Shown here one piece after another: positions 1-12,100 of a DNA stretch of 64,000 nt. The notes under the pieces are model-generated. The model worked only from the letters and a program-made list of their open reading frames with translations. It was not told where the DNA came from and made no database searches. The position numbers and the translations under genes are program-made. The number at the start of each line of letters is the position of its first letter. Within the stretch, counting starts at the first letter, position 1. Source of the DNA: Albugo candida (lineage: Eukaryota > Oomycota > Peronosporomycetes > Albuginales); the NCBI GenBank assembly GCA_040437565.1, contig JBDOQK010000001.1:868001-932000 (forward strand), written 5' to 3'.

Positions 1-341
1 CAGCTGGCTTACTGTTGCATCGTACCCGAGTACCCTCCTAGCACGTGCACATATGGTGCATTCTATGTCATTTGCGTTGGAAAAAATCGGCTGCTTTCTG
101 TCGTCAGGCATGATTCTTTAAGCAAAAACTGTGTCTCCGGAGGATGTAAATAGCATAAATGCTCTCCATGAACACGCCTATAATAGTAGCACCTCGACTT
201 TCTCATCTGTCGTAACAGAATCAGAAGTCTTATTACGCCTTTGAATAAATAGATTCACGCAGTCAGTTATACGTGTATTTATATATTTCTTCGATTTTTG
301 GACGAATCTAGGTTGATAAAGGCTCGGGCGAGCACGGCACA

Positions 342-1608
342 ATGGAAGGGTATTTGATTCGATTACCCTCTCAGCTGAATGTGAATAAGTTCTGGAGATA
401 CGCGTCGCTTGATGTTGACGATATTATGAAATTTACAGGTGAATCCAAGAAGGATTTTTCAAAACCGCAGCTTCTTTATTACGTACTCGAGGAAGGGTAC
501 TTACAAGCTTATACATCCCATCAAACAGCTCATCGTCGTGACAAAGAGTATCTTGTCGAAAATATCGTATTAACGGCTCACGATATCGAAGTCGAGAGAA
601 TGGAGGATTGGAATGTTATTTATTTGCNNNNNNNNNNNNNNNNNNNNNNNNNNNNNNNNNNNNNNNNNNNNNNNNNNNNNNNNNNNNNNNNNNNNNNNNN
701 NNNNNNNNNNNNNNNNNNNNNNNNNNNTACCCTCTCAGCTGAATGTGAATAAGTTCTGGAGATACGCGTCGCTTGATGTTGACGATATTATGAAATTTAC
801 AGGTGAATCCAAGAAGGATTTTTCAAAACCGCAGCTTCTTTATTACGTACTCGAGGAAGGGTACTTACAAGCTTATACATCCCATCAAACAGCTCATCGT
901 CGTGACAAAGAGTATCTTGTCGAAAATATCGTATTAACGGCTCACGATATCGAAGTCGAGAGAATGGAGGATTGGAATGTTATTTATTTGCGTACTTTAG
1001 CTACAACGTCGGGACTTGACACTAAAACCAACAAGACTGAAACAAAACCTGCTGTGATCGATGATGAAGAGATGGTGAGATGCTCAGGGCGGCTACAGCG
1101 TAACACACAGTGTAGCGTAGAAGACGATGCAAGCGATGTCGACGAAAATGATCATGGAAGTGATCCCATGTACTGCTTCTGTTTCCATTTGCCGTTTTCT
1201 CGAAAATCGTTGAATTCCTATCGTGTAAGTATACCTACTTCTCAGCCAGATGATTCGAAGCAGCTCTGGCTATACGCTGCCCAGCAGGATCTCATGAATA
1301 AGTGGGTTTTAAGAATACTCAATTGGAATCGTTACGTGTTCGATTTCCTGACAGTCGATCGTAAGGAAAGCACAAGCTTGGATGGATATCATGACGCTCA
1401 GATCCATTTACTGCATTCTCTTGTACAACAGGCGACCAAATATAACACTCGCCGCAAGTATAACCGGAGGTGGCCACGGAAAAGTGGGTTCATGGCAAGC
1501 GCAACCAGTTTTCTATCCTGTCGTGAACACCCTACAACAACGTTTTGCAATGTGACAGGGTCTACGGATTCCGAGTCAAATTTGAACGAGGATTCCAGCT
1601 CGTTATAA
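342..1608 (+). CDS. PH-domain protein, about 300 aa
   Basis: The frame opens at ATG 342 and, after collapsing the duplicated block at 364-991, reads 342-627 then 992-1608, giving 300 residues. The first ~95 residues look like the beta-strand part of a pleckstrin-homology domain (start MEGYLIRL, then WRYASLDVDD). The closing helix with its conserved Trp, around WLYAAQQDLMNKWVLRI, lies about 100 residues further on. The domain therefore appears to be interrupted by a long acidic loop (EDDASDVDENDHGSD). PH domains bind phosphoinositides or proteins at membranes; a lipid target is inferred only. The C-terminal ~70 residues are basic then Ser-rich and match nothing I know. The apparent continuous frame through the N run is accidental. 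The PH assignment is by fold pattern, not by a known orthologue. Confidence 0.6.
364..991. repeat. assembly gap flanked by a 264-bp duplicated overlap
   Basis: N run at 628-727 (100 N). The 264 bp before it (364-627) recur without visible difference at 728-991, so the two contigs overlap and one copy is redundant. It lies inside the PH-domain gene. Confidence 0.95.
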
Positions 1609-1985
1609 TTTCTCCGACAGACCCAATTTACAGTCATAAATACTCGGATGTGTACTTCCTGCATGCAATCTTAGAAAAGTATGTATTCCAACAGATTACA
1701 AAAATGCCAAGGCACTCGGCTCCTGTATCAGCTTCTTCATTATGATATGATGAGAGAAAGCGCGGTGAGGACATGTCAAAATCGAACACGCGGTGCTCTT
1801 CAAGAATACTTGATTTTTTGGTAAATTTGGCTGAGCGTTCTCTACTATGGAAACGACAAGAAATTAGCCTTTATTTATGCTCTACTAGTAGCACATTTCA
1901 GCCTAAAAATCAGCGATAGCAATTTAGCGATTTTCGTTCACGATGTTTTGCCGGAATGTACCAAGCTGAAATTGCACCGTTGGTC

Positions 1986-2383
1986 AAGATATTGCAGAGC
2001 GTGTTTTGTCGCAGAGAAGTATCACCGTCCCCTCATTCTTTCTCAAATTTAATGTTTGTCTCAAATGACTGCTTCCCACCAAGATCTTCGCGACAGTTGA
2101 TACGTCTATAAGAAAATGTAATGAATGACTTGTGNNNNNNNNNNNNNNNNNNNNNNNNNNNNNNNNNNNNNNNNNNNNNNNNNNNNNNNNNNNNNNNNNN
2201 NNNNNNNNNNNNNNNNNNNNNNNNNNNNNNNNNNAAGATATTGCAGAGCGTGTTTTGTCGCAGAGAAGTATCACCGTCCCCTCATTCTTTCTCAAATTTA
2301 ATGTTTGTCTCAAATGACTGCTTCCCACCAAGATCTTCGCGACAGTTGATACGTCTATAAGAAAATGTAATGAATGACTTGTG
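1986..2383. repeat. assembly gap flanked by a 149-bp duplicated overlap
   Basis: N run at 2135-2234. Sequence 1986-2134 recurs at 2235-2383. It duplicates the promoter region of the LEA-like gene on paper only. Confidence 0.95.
2280..2300 (+). promoter_or_regulatory. oomycete Inr+FPR-like core promoter
   Basis: CCTCATTCTTTCTCAAATTT fits the oomycete initiator (TCATTYY-like) followed at once by the flanking promoter region (CAAATTT-like). It lies about 130-150 bp upstream of the LEA-like start at 2430. A second, artefactual copy sits at 2031-2051 in the duplicated contig end. Confidence 0.4.
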
Positions 2384-2429
2384 TCCAGTTATACTTTTGA
2401 GCGTTGAGGAACACAATCGAAATAACACG

Positions 2430-4118
2430 ATGGCCGCAACACGTAAAGCTCAAATTAACAACCTGCAAGAAAAGCTCGACAAGGGAGTCGAGTCCACAAA
2501 ATCGTATTTGGGTCACTTGAAAAAAAATGTATCCGATTACGACGCTCGTAATATGTTCACTGAAAAGGCTCAATCCGTCATTGAAAAGGGACTCGACGAG
2601 GCCGCAAAGTCGGTGGATCGTCTGAGAGATTCAGCAGAAGAGCTTCGAAAGCAGTCGGGAGATGCGTCAGATGAAACGATCAAGTCAGCACAAAAGTCAT
2701 TGGAGCATTTGAAACGCGCAATGGAGACTCTACGTGGAGGAGCGGAAGAGTATGATAAGAAAATAGGAGGTCAAAATCAACAAGCGATGGGTGAAGCCGC
2801 ACAGAACTCTTTAGCGAGTGTCGTCAACACGACAAGACAAGGTGCAATGGATGCTATCGATATGGCCAGCGAACAATTTTCACGCTTGTCCGAAATGCTG
2901 AAGAGCAGTACTGATTCTGTTCGCTACACCGCTGCGGTTGCTACTGGTGAGGCAGTGAAAGCTGCCGAAGTGGTAGATGACACGATTGGAGTTACTTCGA
3001 CAGCATCGGCTGTAGCAGGAAGAGTAACTGGTTTAGCACATCAAGTGGATGAGAAGCTGGGGGTAACAAGTAAGGCGTCGACAATTGATCAGAAGGTCAC
3101 AGGAGGAATGGCTTCCGGGTTGATCCAGAAGGGTGCTCAAATGGTGCAGGAAACGGTAGATTATGTGACTGAAACTCTTCAGCATGCGAAAATGGTAGCA
3201 GACTCTAGTGATACGGTGCAGATGGTGGAGGGTACAGTGAAAGACACCGCTGGGTCAGCCAAAGAAAAAGTACAAGGTACTATTGATTCAGCAAAAGATA
3301 CGGCTCAGCAAACGAAAGATAAAGCTGGCGAATTCGTTGCTCCTGCGGGTGAGATGGCCAGTTCTGCCAAAGACACCGTTCATGAAGCGGCTGGTAGTGC
3401 AAAAGATACGGCACAAAGCGCATCGAGTTCTGTCATGGAAAAGGGCAAAGATGCAGCAGGTATGGGTAAAGACATGGGCAACAATGCTAAAGACAAGGCT
3501 CAAAGTGCTGCTGGAGCAGCTAAAGACCAAGCTGAAGGCACTGCTCAGGCTGTAAAAGGCAAGGCGGAGGATATGGCTGGATCGGCTAAAGACAAGGCCC
3601 AAGATACTGCTGGTACTGCTAAGGGGCATACTCAGGGTACCGCCAGTGCTGCAAAAGACAAAGTGGAAGGTACAGCCGTAGCTGCGAAGGACAAGGCTCA
3701 AAGTACAGCTGGAGCTGCCAAAGAACAGGCCCTTGGTACTGCGAACTCTGCAAAGAGTAAAGTGCAAGAAACTGCTGGAGTCGCCAAAGAAAAAGCACAG
3801 GATGTTGCTGAGGCTGGCAAGAACGCTGCTCAGGGAACAGGGTCCGAAGAGGGTACAGGTATGGGAGAGAGCGTATCAAATTTAGTATCACAATTCGAAG
3901 AAAGAGTCAGTGAGGCGTCAATGAGTGCAAAAGAAGCTGTAATGGGCGCTGCGCCTGCAATGTCGGCAACTCAAAAGGTGGAGCAAAAAAATCAACTTGG
4001 CAAAGATGAAGGCGGAATGCTGGGCAAGGCAAGCGCTGCCGCGGAGAAGGTCAAAGACACCGCGGCTGATATGATGTCTACGCAAAAGAGTACGATGAAA
4101 CAAGCTACCAGGATGTAG
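2430..4118 (+). CDS. LEA-like amphipathic repeat protein, 562 aa
   Basis: ATG 2430 (MAATRKAQINN) is preferred over the in-frame 2370, which adds a non-conserved hydrophobic leader. Residues ~1-110 form charged helices. Around residues 175-240 there are two DDTIGVTS/DEKLGVTS-type motifs followed by a Gly-rich stretch, reminiscent of tails in some RRM/stress proteins (weak). From about residue 260 to 490 the protein is built from imperfect 11-residue units of the type AKDKAQSTAGA, the hallmark of group-3 late-embryogenesis-abundant proteins. These fold into amphipathic helices on drying or at membranes. There is no signal peptide. The function is inferred: desiccation or stress protection, or lipid-surface coating. 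Long open frames on the other strand and in frame +1 are by-products of the repetitive codons. Its closest named relative is unknown to me. Confidence 0.75.
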   Translation: MAATRKAQINNLQEKLDKGVESTKSYLGHLKKNVSDYDARNMFTEKAQSVIEKGLDEAAKSVDRLRDSAEELRKQSGDASDETIKSAQKSLEHLKRAMETLRGGAEEYDKKIGGQNQQAMGEAAQNSLASVVNTTRQGAMDAIDMASEQFSRLSEMLKSSTDSVRYTAAVATGEAVKAAEVVDDTIGVTSTASAVAGRVTGLAHQVDEKLGVTSKASTIDQKVTGGMASGLIQKGAQMVQETVDYVTETLQHAKMVADSSDTVQMVEGTVKDTAGSAKEKVQGTIDSAKDTAQQTKDKAGEFVAPAGEMASSAKDTVHEAAGSAKDTAQSASSSVMEKGKDAAGMGKDMGNNAKDKAQSAAGAAKDQAEGTAQAVKGKAEDMAGSAKDKAQDTAGTAKGHTQGTASAAKDKVEGTAVAAKDKAQSTAGAAKEQALGTANSAKSKVQETAGVAKEKAQDVAEAGKNAAQGTGSEEGTGMGESVSNLVSQFEERVSEASMSAKEAVMGAAPAMSATQKVEQKNQLGKDEGGMLGKASAAAEKVKDTAADMMSTQKSTMKQATRM

Positions 4119-4448
4119 TGTTGATAGTTTTTTGCATTGTCTAAATGGACGTGTTAAGTTGTTTTTCTTTGAAGTAAAAGTTTAACATTTTGTGCACAAT
4201 TATTATCTCACACAAATTTTCTCATTGAAAGGATGGAACTGCGTTGTTAGTAATACTGTAACAAATTATATACTGCTCAAATCTTCAAACTTTAAACCAA
4301 GTAAGCAGGGAGAGAATGGCGTCAATTGCCGCTTCGCCAGGTGCGTTCAATAAAGCTCTACTGAAGTATCGATTCTAAAATGTACATTTTAGTCTACTTA
4401 GAAGGACTGAAGAAACGTTGCTTCCCATCCGTCTCTGAAAGCTATGAA

Positions 4449-5015
4449 ATGTCGTGCAAGAAACGATGTCGATCGATCGACTTTCGATCTGAAGCCGACG
4501 ACGATGGAAAAGGATGCGTAAAGTACACGCAGAGACAAGTCGATTATCTAGAACAAGTCAAACAGGCAGAGATATCCCGCTTACGGTCTTGTTGTACAAA
4601 TGTTAGGGTTTACATGCTGATATTTTGCATGAATTAGAACGGAATGTGAACAATTCATACTGAGAAAGGAAGCTGAATTACAGAAATTAAAACCAGAGGT
4701 ACTTCGTCCATGTCCAACCAACAGTTCATGTACTGATTTCTTGCGAAGATATCCAAATGGCGAGAGCATGCGCTGCAAATCGAAAAACGCTCGGAGCGAT
4801 ACCAACAAGAAAACAAGTTATTGAAGCGCGCAATCACGATACAGGCTCAGCAAAAAGAAGACTCTCAACGTGAGAATCAAGTGCTAAAGCAGTTGACAGC
4901 ACAAGCAGCAGAACATATCAAGCGACTAGAGCAATCGAATTATGCTCTACGTATCCATTTGGAAAAAAGTACTAGCGTCCAAATAACTCATAGGCGATTT
5001 CCTGATGTCTTTTGA
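4449..5015 (+). CDS. small coiled-coil protein, three exons, 154 aa
   Basis: Three exons, 4449-4585, 4638-4698 and 4749-5015, are joined by introns of 52 and 50 nt with GT...AG ends and consistent phases (2, then 0). The N-terminus is basic and polar (CKKRCRSIDF). From QVDYLEQVKQ onward nearly the whole chain is heptad-like coiled coil, including QQENKLLKRAITIQAQ and HIKRLEQSNYALRIHL. It ends FPDVF. The pattern (RAITIQ, NYALR-HL, PDV at the C-terminus) resembles a coiled-coil family I associate with oomycete genomes, but I cannot give a function. An in-frame ATG at 4380 would add 23 residues. It faces COX16 tail to tail with 54 bp between the stops. Confidence 0.65.
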
Positions 5016-5069
5016 TTCGTGGCTGGCATTTCTTACGATTAATTGTATTCTTCCCGCTTTGCATTTCGA

Positions 5070-5539
5070 TTAAACTTGCGTGGTTGGTCTCTTCTCATTT
5101 TGTATTTCTTTGTTCTTTCCTTCGTCTGGACGAGGAATCGGTTTGATCTCGAAATCATTCATTGTCAGCTTCTTCGTTATTTTCTGAAACTAATTGCGTG
5201 AGCCAAACTAATTATATCTGTCGGTAGACTTACGCGGTATTCTTCTTCAAGGTCGAAAGCTCGAGTAGACTGACTCTTGATGTGTATATCTCTGGCTTCA
5301 AATTTCCCGCTTGCAAACTATCGGCAAAACTAGAATGAGATGGAGGACAGGAAGTAGCGATGATAGCTATTTGAGCTTTCCTGTGTCAAGCTTATATAAC
5401 CTCCCACGATAAATAGCAATAGTGGGAGTCCAACTTTTAAGAATGGGTTTTTTGATTTTTTGCGACGGAATCCGGAATAATGTGCGGTGCAAAAGCGCGC
5501 ATGACACGTGCTGATCGTTTTCCATGAGAATTGCCGCAT
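5070..5539 (-). CDS. COX16: Cytochrome c oxidase assembly protein COX16
   Basis: Minus strand, exons 5539-5381, 5317-5234 and 5183-5070, total 118 aa. COX16 is a small mitochondrial inner-membrane protein needed for assembly of copper centres of complex IV. Visible marks are a basic N-terminal presequence-like region, the motif FLKVGLPLLLFIVGGYISLT (conserved membrane segment with GLP...VGG), then STRAFDLEEEYR and FEIKPIPRPDEG, which match the family's charged tail. Intron 2 (5184-5233, 50 nt) is canonical. Intron 1 (5318-5380, 63 nt) would need a CAG|GA donor to keep the family-like junction. The alternative is a GT donor at CCT|GTCC with acceptor GCAAG, which adds residues between the membrane segment and the tail. 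Assignment is strong; the first junction is open. Confidence 0.85.
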
Positions 5540-5550
5540 TGTGACCTATT

Positions 5551-5880
5551 ATGCGCACCTTAGGAGCTGACCAATCATCATGCATCAGCGATGAAAACGA
5601 AGCCAATCAAGCCATAATAGCTCTTAATTCAGCCAATCGGCAAGATGATGCAGCCAACCAACATGCGGATCAGCTCCAGGCAGTACATTATTCTATTCAC
5701 CAGCGCATTGGGATCGTTGTTTGCGGGTTCTAGTTTTATGCATTTCTTTCTAAAACCTGACCTGGTATTCAAGACTTGTCGCTATTGTCATAATCATAAC
5801 TAATTTCTGTTTGTTTGCGACAGACAATCCCAAATCTTTCCAAAGAAAAACATGCTGATGAAAAACAGACTATAAGCTGA
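5551..5880 (+). CDS. possible tiny two-exon gene (~74 aa)
   Basis: ATG 5551 opens a polar, Asn/Ala/Gln-rich frame (NEANQAIIALNSANRQ). It can be spliced in phase from about 5715 or 5718 to 5824 across an intron of 105-108 nt ending TTTGCGACAG, with a branch-like CTAAT, and ends TIPNLSK...TIS at 5880. The start is only 11 bp from the divergent COX16 start. I do not recognise the product; chance is a real possibility. Confidence 0.3.
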
Positions 5881-5921
5881 TTATAATGTCAATAGAGGCG
5901 GCACAATTGTTTGCTTGTTTG

Positions 5922-5940
5922 TCCATTTCTCTCAATTTGA
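5922..5940 (+). promoter_or_regulatory. Inr+FPR-like core promoter of UTP10
   Basis: TCCATTTCTCTCAATTTG fits the oomycete initiator plus flanking promoter region and lies about 160 bp upstream of the UTP10 start at 6101. Confidence 0.4.
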
Positions 5941-6100
5941 TTACAAACCTAAGGTTAAGTTCGCACCGAAAAAACATGTATTTCTTTACTTCTTATCAAT
6001 CAACTGGTGGATGCGAGCGCAGCATACGAAGCGCTGCAGGCTTGAAAATCAACAAACCTTCAAATTAATCTCAAATTGACACATTCAAATTAAAAATCTC

Positions 6101-9100
6101 ATGACTTCTTCGCTCGCTCTTCAGCTGCAGAGCTTACGTGAAAAGGGTGCCGGCAGTAAACGGCGCATTGTTTCGTTTTTGTACGAGCACCGAGAAGCAG
6201 CTCAGCTGGATGATGAAATGATCTACAACATGGCATGTAATGGCCTAATTGAGCTACAAAAACTCGACGCTCGATTCGATACTTTCTTGGAAGACCCTTC
6301 GAAAACTCAGAAGAACACAAAATATAACGTCGCAGAATTATTTTCTAGACAAAGAGTCCACTTTCGTCGAGCACACCTTACTCGCGTGGAAGATAGTCAG
6401 TTAAGCGCGCAGCTTCGATTCGTCATTGACGCATTGAGCGGTTACTTTTTACTCAATGCGACACACAAAGTCCTCGAGTTCTTGATTCGACGATATGAGA
6501 TACATCGCTATAATGTAGATGACGTCATGACGATGATAATCTGCTACCACGAGTCTCCTTTTTTCGCTCGTATGTTTCGATTATTACACATTCGAGATAC
6601 GAGATGGGAATTCCTTCTTTCGGTGAAAACTCAGAAGCATTCATCTAATGGTGATCACGAAATTATGGTAGTGCGCGATGTTTTGGTCCAACGAGCTTTG
6701 GATGACACCTCTTTTATTGAGTTCATCTTTGATGCCATCTATCCCTGCGCGAAAGATTCTGTGAAGCATGACGATAACAACCTGAACTCTTATTTCGGCA
6801 CGTCACTTCCTAGCAATCACTCGAAATTGATCAGCTTGTACACTGCTATGGTGCTAGGAGTTGTTCAACGATCGCAAATAATTAGCGAAACACTCCTTCG
6901 AAAAATTCTACCGCAACTTTTACGAACATGCGCTGCAGTACAATGCCCGGATCTACAAATTTCAGGATACATGATCTTGACAAAACTGTCTTCTCGAGCG
7001 ACTTTCGCAGCTTCGACATTATCGGCTTTGGTTAAACAAATTGTGAAGCATATTCCAAGAACCGCCTCGAATCACCATACTGTTCTATTCAGTGGATCTG
7101 GTTCGAGTTCATATCATGCAATACTATGCTTGACGCATCTATCTCAAACTCAGCCATTACTAGTACTAGACAGAAGGGTAGCAAAGTATTTTGCTCAGAT
7201 ACCTGATCTTGGTTCGATTCTGCGTAGTGCTGCCGATAATTACGACATTTCAAACCTGGCTCGGAGCATACTGTATGAGTTTTTAACTAATGTCACTGGT
7301 TGCTCGATCGAGGAGAAGGGTGGAAAACGAGACTTATATTTTGATAGCGCACAGTGTTTGATCGAAGTGCTGCCAAAATCGACCATGTCACCGATTATAG
7401 ACGATTTGGTTCAGAAGCTTTTCAGTGAAGCCGAACTAGCCAATTATGATTTGTCTGATGGCAAAGTTGCATCGATATCGCGACTCTGTCAAGTTTTGAG
7501 CCGGAAGTATATGGAAGAGGCTGAAAAGGGCGTACAAATCTTGCTTCACAATAACGTCAAACTTGAGGAATCTCAGACGTCACATTCGAAAGGAAATAGT
7601 AGATTGTACGGTCAACGGGATAAGTTCCTGTCAGCGACATTCACTAAAGTTCCCAACTCAGCTCGATTCCTCCCTTTTTCAATCGATACTCATGAAACAG
7701 CAGAAGTACAAATCACTTCATTAGCACTTGCATTGGATCATCCGTCTGGAAATACTCGTCTGCAAGCGATCAAAACTCTGGAGAGCGCAGTTGTCGAAAA
7801 GGATCAAGTAGAGTTCTCAGCTATTCTCGACAATGGAGACATTCTCTTGCGTCGGTTGCAGGACGATTCTCTGGATATTGTACACTCACTAATATCTTCA
7901 AAGATTCTTTCAGGCCTTCTACTTCGTACATGCGCACCAAAATCTGTTTGTCAAGCACTTTCACCAACACTCAAGCGCTTTTTGAGCTCTGAGTTCGCAA
8001 TGAAGTCTTGTCAACATCATCATGAGGAACGTTCAACTAACAAGAACCCTGTTGATTACCTGAACGTGGCAAATGCATTATTGGGATTTCTTGTTCAAGA
8101 ATTTGCACCTCACACTGGACACCGTTTTGATGATCACATTCTCCAATATTTGCTTTGCTTAATTGCGAACACTCACTACAAGAACCTTTGCTTAATGGCC
8201 GATGGTGAAAGCCAAAACTTTCGTGACAATTCATCGCAAAGCTTTGTGAACAAAATAATAGACTTTACAAGCCAACTTGAGCACCCATTCAGCTCTGCAC
8301 TGAAAGTATGGCTAAATGAAGGCGGTTCTCGTTCGCAGAACTGGAGTCAATTCATTCAAGTATTGAGTAAAGCTTTAGCCGAAAACGTAGATCAACTTCT
8401 ACCTTGCTGTCTTTCCTGGGCACACTCAGAAGCCAGTCAAGACGATTTAGGACTTGGTTCTCATGAGGCATTGTCTCCAATGCTTCTCATTGAAACATTG
8501 GAATGTTCACGCCGTCAAGACATATTAAGTGGAGCTGACAAGGTGGTACTAGATCGAGCATTCCAAGACGTGCTTTACAAGGAATATATTCATATTTGCA
8601 CCACAAAACAAGATAAGAAAGACAATGGATCTCTGTTGTCGATTGTGAAGTTTATCTGCAATTTCGCGATCGATCATTCCGGTGTGTATTCAAAAATGGC
8701 TAAGAATCGTTTCGAAAGCTGCTTGATGATTTTATTATCGGCCCCAGCGACTATCTTTTCCGTGATAGAAACCCAACTTTACAGCTTTCTCAAGCAGTAC
8801 AAGGCATCAGAAGCAGCTCCAATATCTTCCATACCACGCATCAGCTTCAAGTCAAGCATTCTTATGTCTTCAATTCGTGAAATAGGTATCGAGCTAGACG
8901 AAGAAGATGAGCGTATTCTTGTATCCGTTGTTACGAAGCGCTGTATCGATATCGTTCGAAATGCTTTTGAACACGCAGATACTGTGAAGAGTTTCTCGTT
9001 ATTGGAGAGCACAAATGCGCTACCGGTTGCATTGGTCGCGCTAGTGGACGAACAAGGTGGCGTTCGGCAATCCGCAATTTCTTGCCTGGAGCAGTGGATG

Positions 9101-12100
9101 GATTATTGCAACAATCAATCTTCTAAAAAACGAAGTGGAGGTGATAAAGCTGCCACCATTGAAACTTATCAAAGTGCCATTACGTATTTGCTGGATGCCA
9201 AACAAGATATTTTGTATGACTCGACCTCAGCTAGGCGATTAATTTGGTCATTTTACACAGCCGACAAGATCACAGCACGTAGATTTTACGCTCTACTTGT
9301 GCAGTTTGTGTGTTCTAATCCTCCCGAGGATTTCAAGGCTAGTGTCAAGATGCTTGAATTATTGAAGGAAGTCGAGGTGGAAACTCTATGGTCAGAGACG
9401 AGTGATTTTTTTCAGCAAACTCTCGCAGGCTTATTACATGTCACCAATCAAAATTCGACAGATGTAGTGGCAGTTTTAGCAGAACTACTGACTCATTACA
9501 TGAGAGTGCCAAAGAAGCGACAACTTACCAAACATTCGAGCAATGCAGTCTTAGCTGTTCTGAAAGCCGACAGCAAACATCGACCATTTGCAGAACTGCA
9601 AGCCGCAGCTCTCAACTTGCTTGTACCAACTCTATTCCAGATGCTTTCGAGCAGTACTCAACTTTCCCTCGTTAAAGCGCTTTTGGAATTGCTGTATCAA
9701 TCAGAACTTGGGTCGTTGACGATCAAAGCTTTAGGAGTTCTACAGCAATGGCCTCTGAGCTCGTCGATTTACAGGGATTTACTTCGGGAATTCTCCACTG
9801 CTGGTGGTGGCCATCTTGCTCACACTGAGTGCCTGCTTGAGATTTTGTCACATCAGCTTATAAATCGCCCAGAAGACAGTAATATGGAGATGAGTAGAAG
9901 CATGTTTGCGATTCTCAGAGATTTGTTTGCCTCAATTCTTTCATCCGCAGACATGCACACCAACGTCTCACAATATCTATTTCAGATCCTTTTCGTTTGT
10001 CTACGGCATTTGTGCGAGAAAAGCGGGTCAATATCAGCAGTGGAGCCTGTGAACAAAATTGTGGAGAAGAAGACATTGAAAAGAAAACCAGGTAAAAAAT
10101 CAAAATCTCTCATACTGGATGTAAATCGAGAAGCACAAGATCTCGTTGGGTTCACGCTGCAATGTCTCAGAAGAGAAGGCATCTCGGTTCAAACTCGAAA
10201 TGATGCACTTCTCTTCGTCGGCGCCCTGGTGAGCGTAGATCCGGGTAGCGTCCTTAGATCTTTACCGAGCATACTGCATCCAGAAACAGATGTCAAAGGC
10301 AACAAGTCGAATCAAAATACTGATGACTACTCCTTCCACGTGCTAGAAACCATTATCACTTATGTCACTCCTCATGTGGTGATGAATGCTGCTGATGTGG
10401 TGCCCAGAAATGGAAGCAGGGCGATCACAATTGCGGACTATATTCGTTTATTTGTGGATAATTATGAGGATCTCCAGGTATTTCGACGAAGGCAATTATT
10501 CAAGACGTTGACGGGGTGTCTTGGAAAGGACTGTATTTCTGAAGTTGTGGTTATCCTGATTGAGCACGCTGTCCACGCGGACGCTGCGATGAACTTTGCG
10601 GACCTCTTACATGATGCTCATGCGGTCCTAAGTGATTGGGATGTGGAAAATCAAATTGAGTCCTTACGAGCAATTCTTGGATTTTGCAACCAATTGCTAC
10701 CGCAGCTCGCAGAATGCAGCGATGAGAATGGAAGGGATCAAGACTCGAAAGAAAACGATATGGAAGATGGTGAGTCAAAGCCAGCGAAACTCATGACTTT
10801 TTTGCCAGCTAGTCCTAACCAAACTCGCGTCTTGGAGCAGTCATTGATTGATTATGTGCTGGTGCATTTGTCAGATGAGAAACTCCAGACTTTAACAGAT
10901 CAAGCCGGGGCAACCTCTGAGGGAGATGAAGGGGATTTCGAGAGTGGTCATAGATTACAACGTCAGTACCTGCAGCTTGCTCAAGCGACATTGCTCTTTT
11001 ACAGACGCGTCACACGACAACGAATATGTACTCGAGATGCGACGATAGCAATTTTTTGGGTCAATTTGGGAAATCGTGTCATGGAAATTGTCTCCGCGTT
11101 ACAAAATTTATTATCCACACCAAGTTTTCTGGCGCTTGTTGGGGAACTACTACATCATGATAATAGTATGGTTCGCAAAAAGGCTATGCAGTTGTTCAAT
11201 GCACGTTTGGAAGAAAAGCGAAACGACCTGACTCCTATCGAAGAACTTTTGTACATGGAGATGATACCGGAGCTTGATGAGATTCTGCAGACGCAAGTAA
11301 ATGAAGAGTGCAGCGGTGAACACCATTCGATACCATTGAATGTGGAGGCGTGGACAACCATTCAAGTTGCTTTGCTCAGTTTGGATATATTGGCTCGAAA
11401 TTTTGCGTCAAATCCACAATATCAGAAAAACTTTAATTGCGTCTTGAAAAGTATCGTGAAATTTCTCGATGTCGATCTCGAAAGTCTGATCAACCAAGCG
11501 AAAAAGACCGGTCAACATGTTCAGGTCATTGGGTGTGCTTTTGTATGCCTTGCGTCGATTTGCGACGCAACAGGACCTCTAGTCATTCCATTTTTACCTA
11601 AATTTTTTCCTCAGCTTTTGCTTGGAATTGAGGTCAGCGAGCTCAAATTACGAGAAGGGAATTCGAACAGCGGCTTACAACTATTTCTCGAGTGCTTATT
11701 ACGAGCTTTGCAGACGTTCACTAGCAAAGTAGCAAAATTTGTGACCCCGTACTTGGCAAGAACGATCCAGTGTCTATTGCTTCCATCGTTACTCGCTACC
11801 GATTCCACTTGCTCAAACAGCACAAAAATTATACTGGACTCGGCATTCAGAAACGTTATCAACAATGTGGATTTTCGGCATGTGATTCCGGCTCTTACCG
11901 GCCCGGTTCTCCAGGCTACCATTGCCACGTCAAGTGATGCTTCGATGCTCAAGCTACTTTCAATGATGTCGACCATAGTGACAGAACTACCAACGTCTAA
12001 TGTACGGCAGCACTTGCCATTACTTGCACGATTTTATGTCACCGTCATGGATTTGCGACGACTACATGATTTGCATAGAATCGTGTTGCATGATCTGGAT

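Larger units (their letters stand above)
1609..2429. other. intergenic region, upstream of the LEA-like gene
   Basis: No coding frame is supported here. It contains a 149-bp contig overlap, so the true spacer is about 570 bp. It holds a promoter-like element described separately. Confidence 0.6.

Noticed and set aside
613-1608. Continuous frames running through N runs (here and in FARSB, UROD, the SerK-like gene and myosin)
   Set aside because: The N run is a placeholder and its flanks are duplicates; the frame through it is accidental.
3283-3891. Long frames on both strands inside the LEA-like gene
   Set aside because: Repetitive codons keep other frames open; the plus-strand frame from 2430 carries the recognisable 11-mer repeats.
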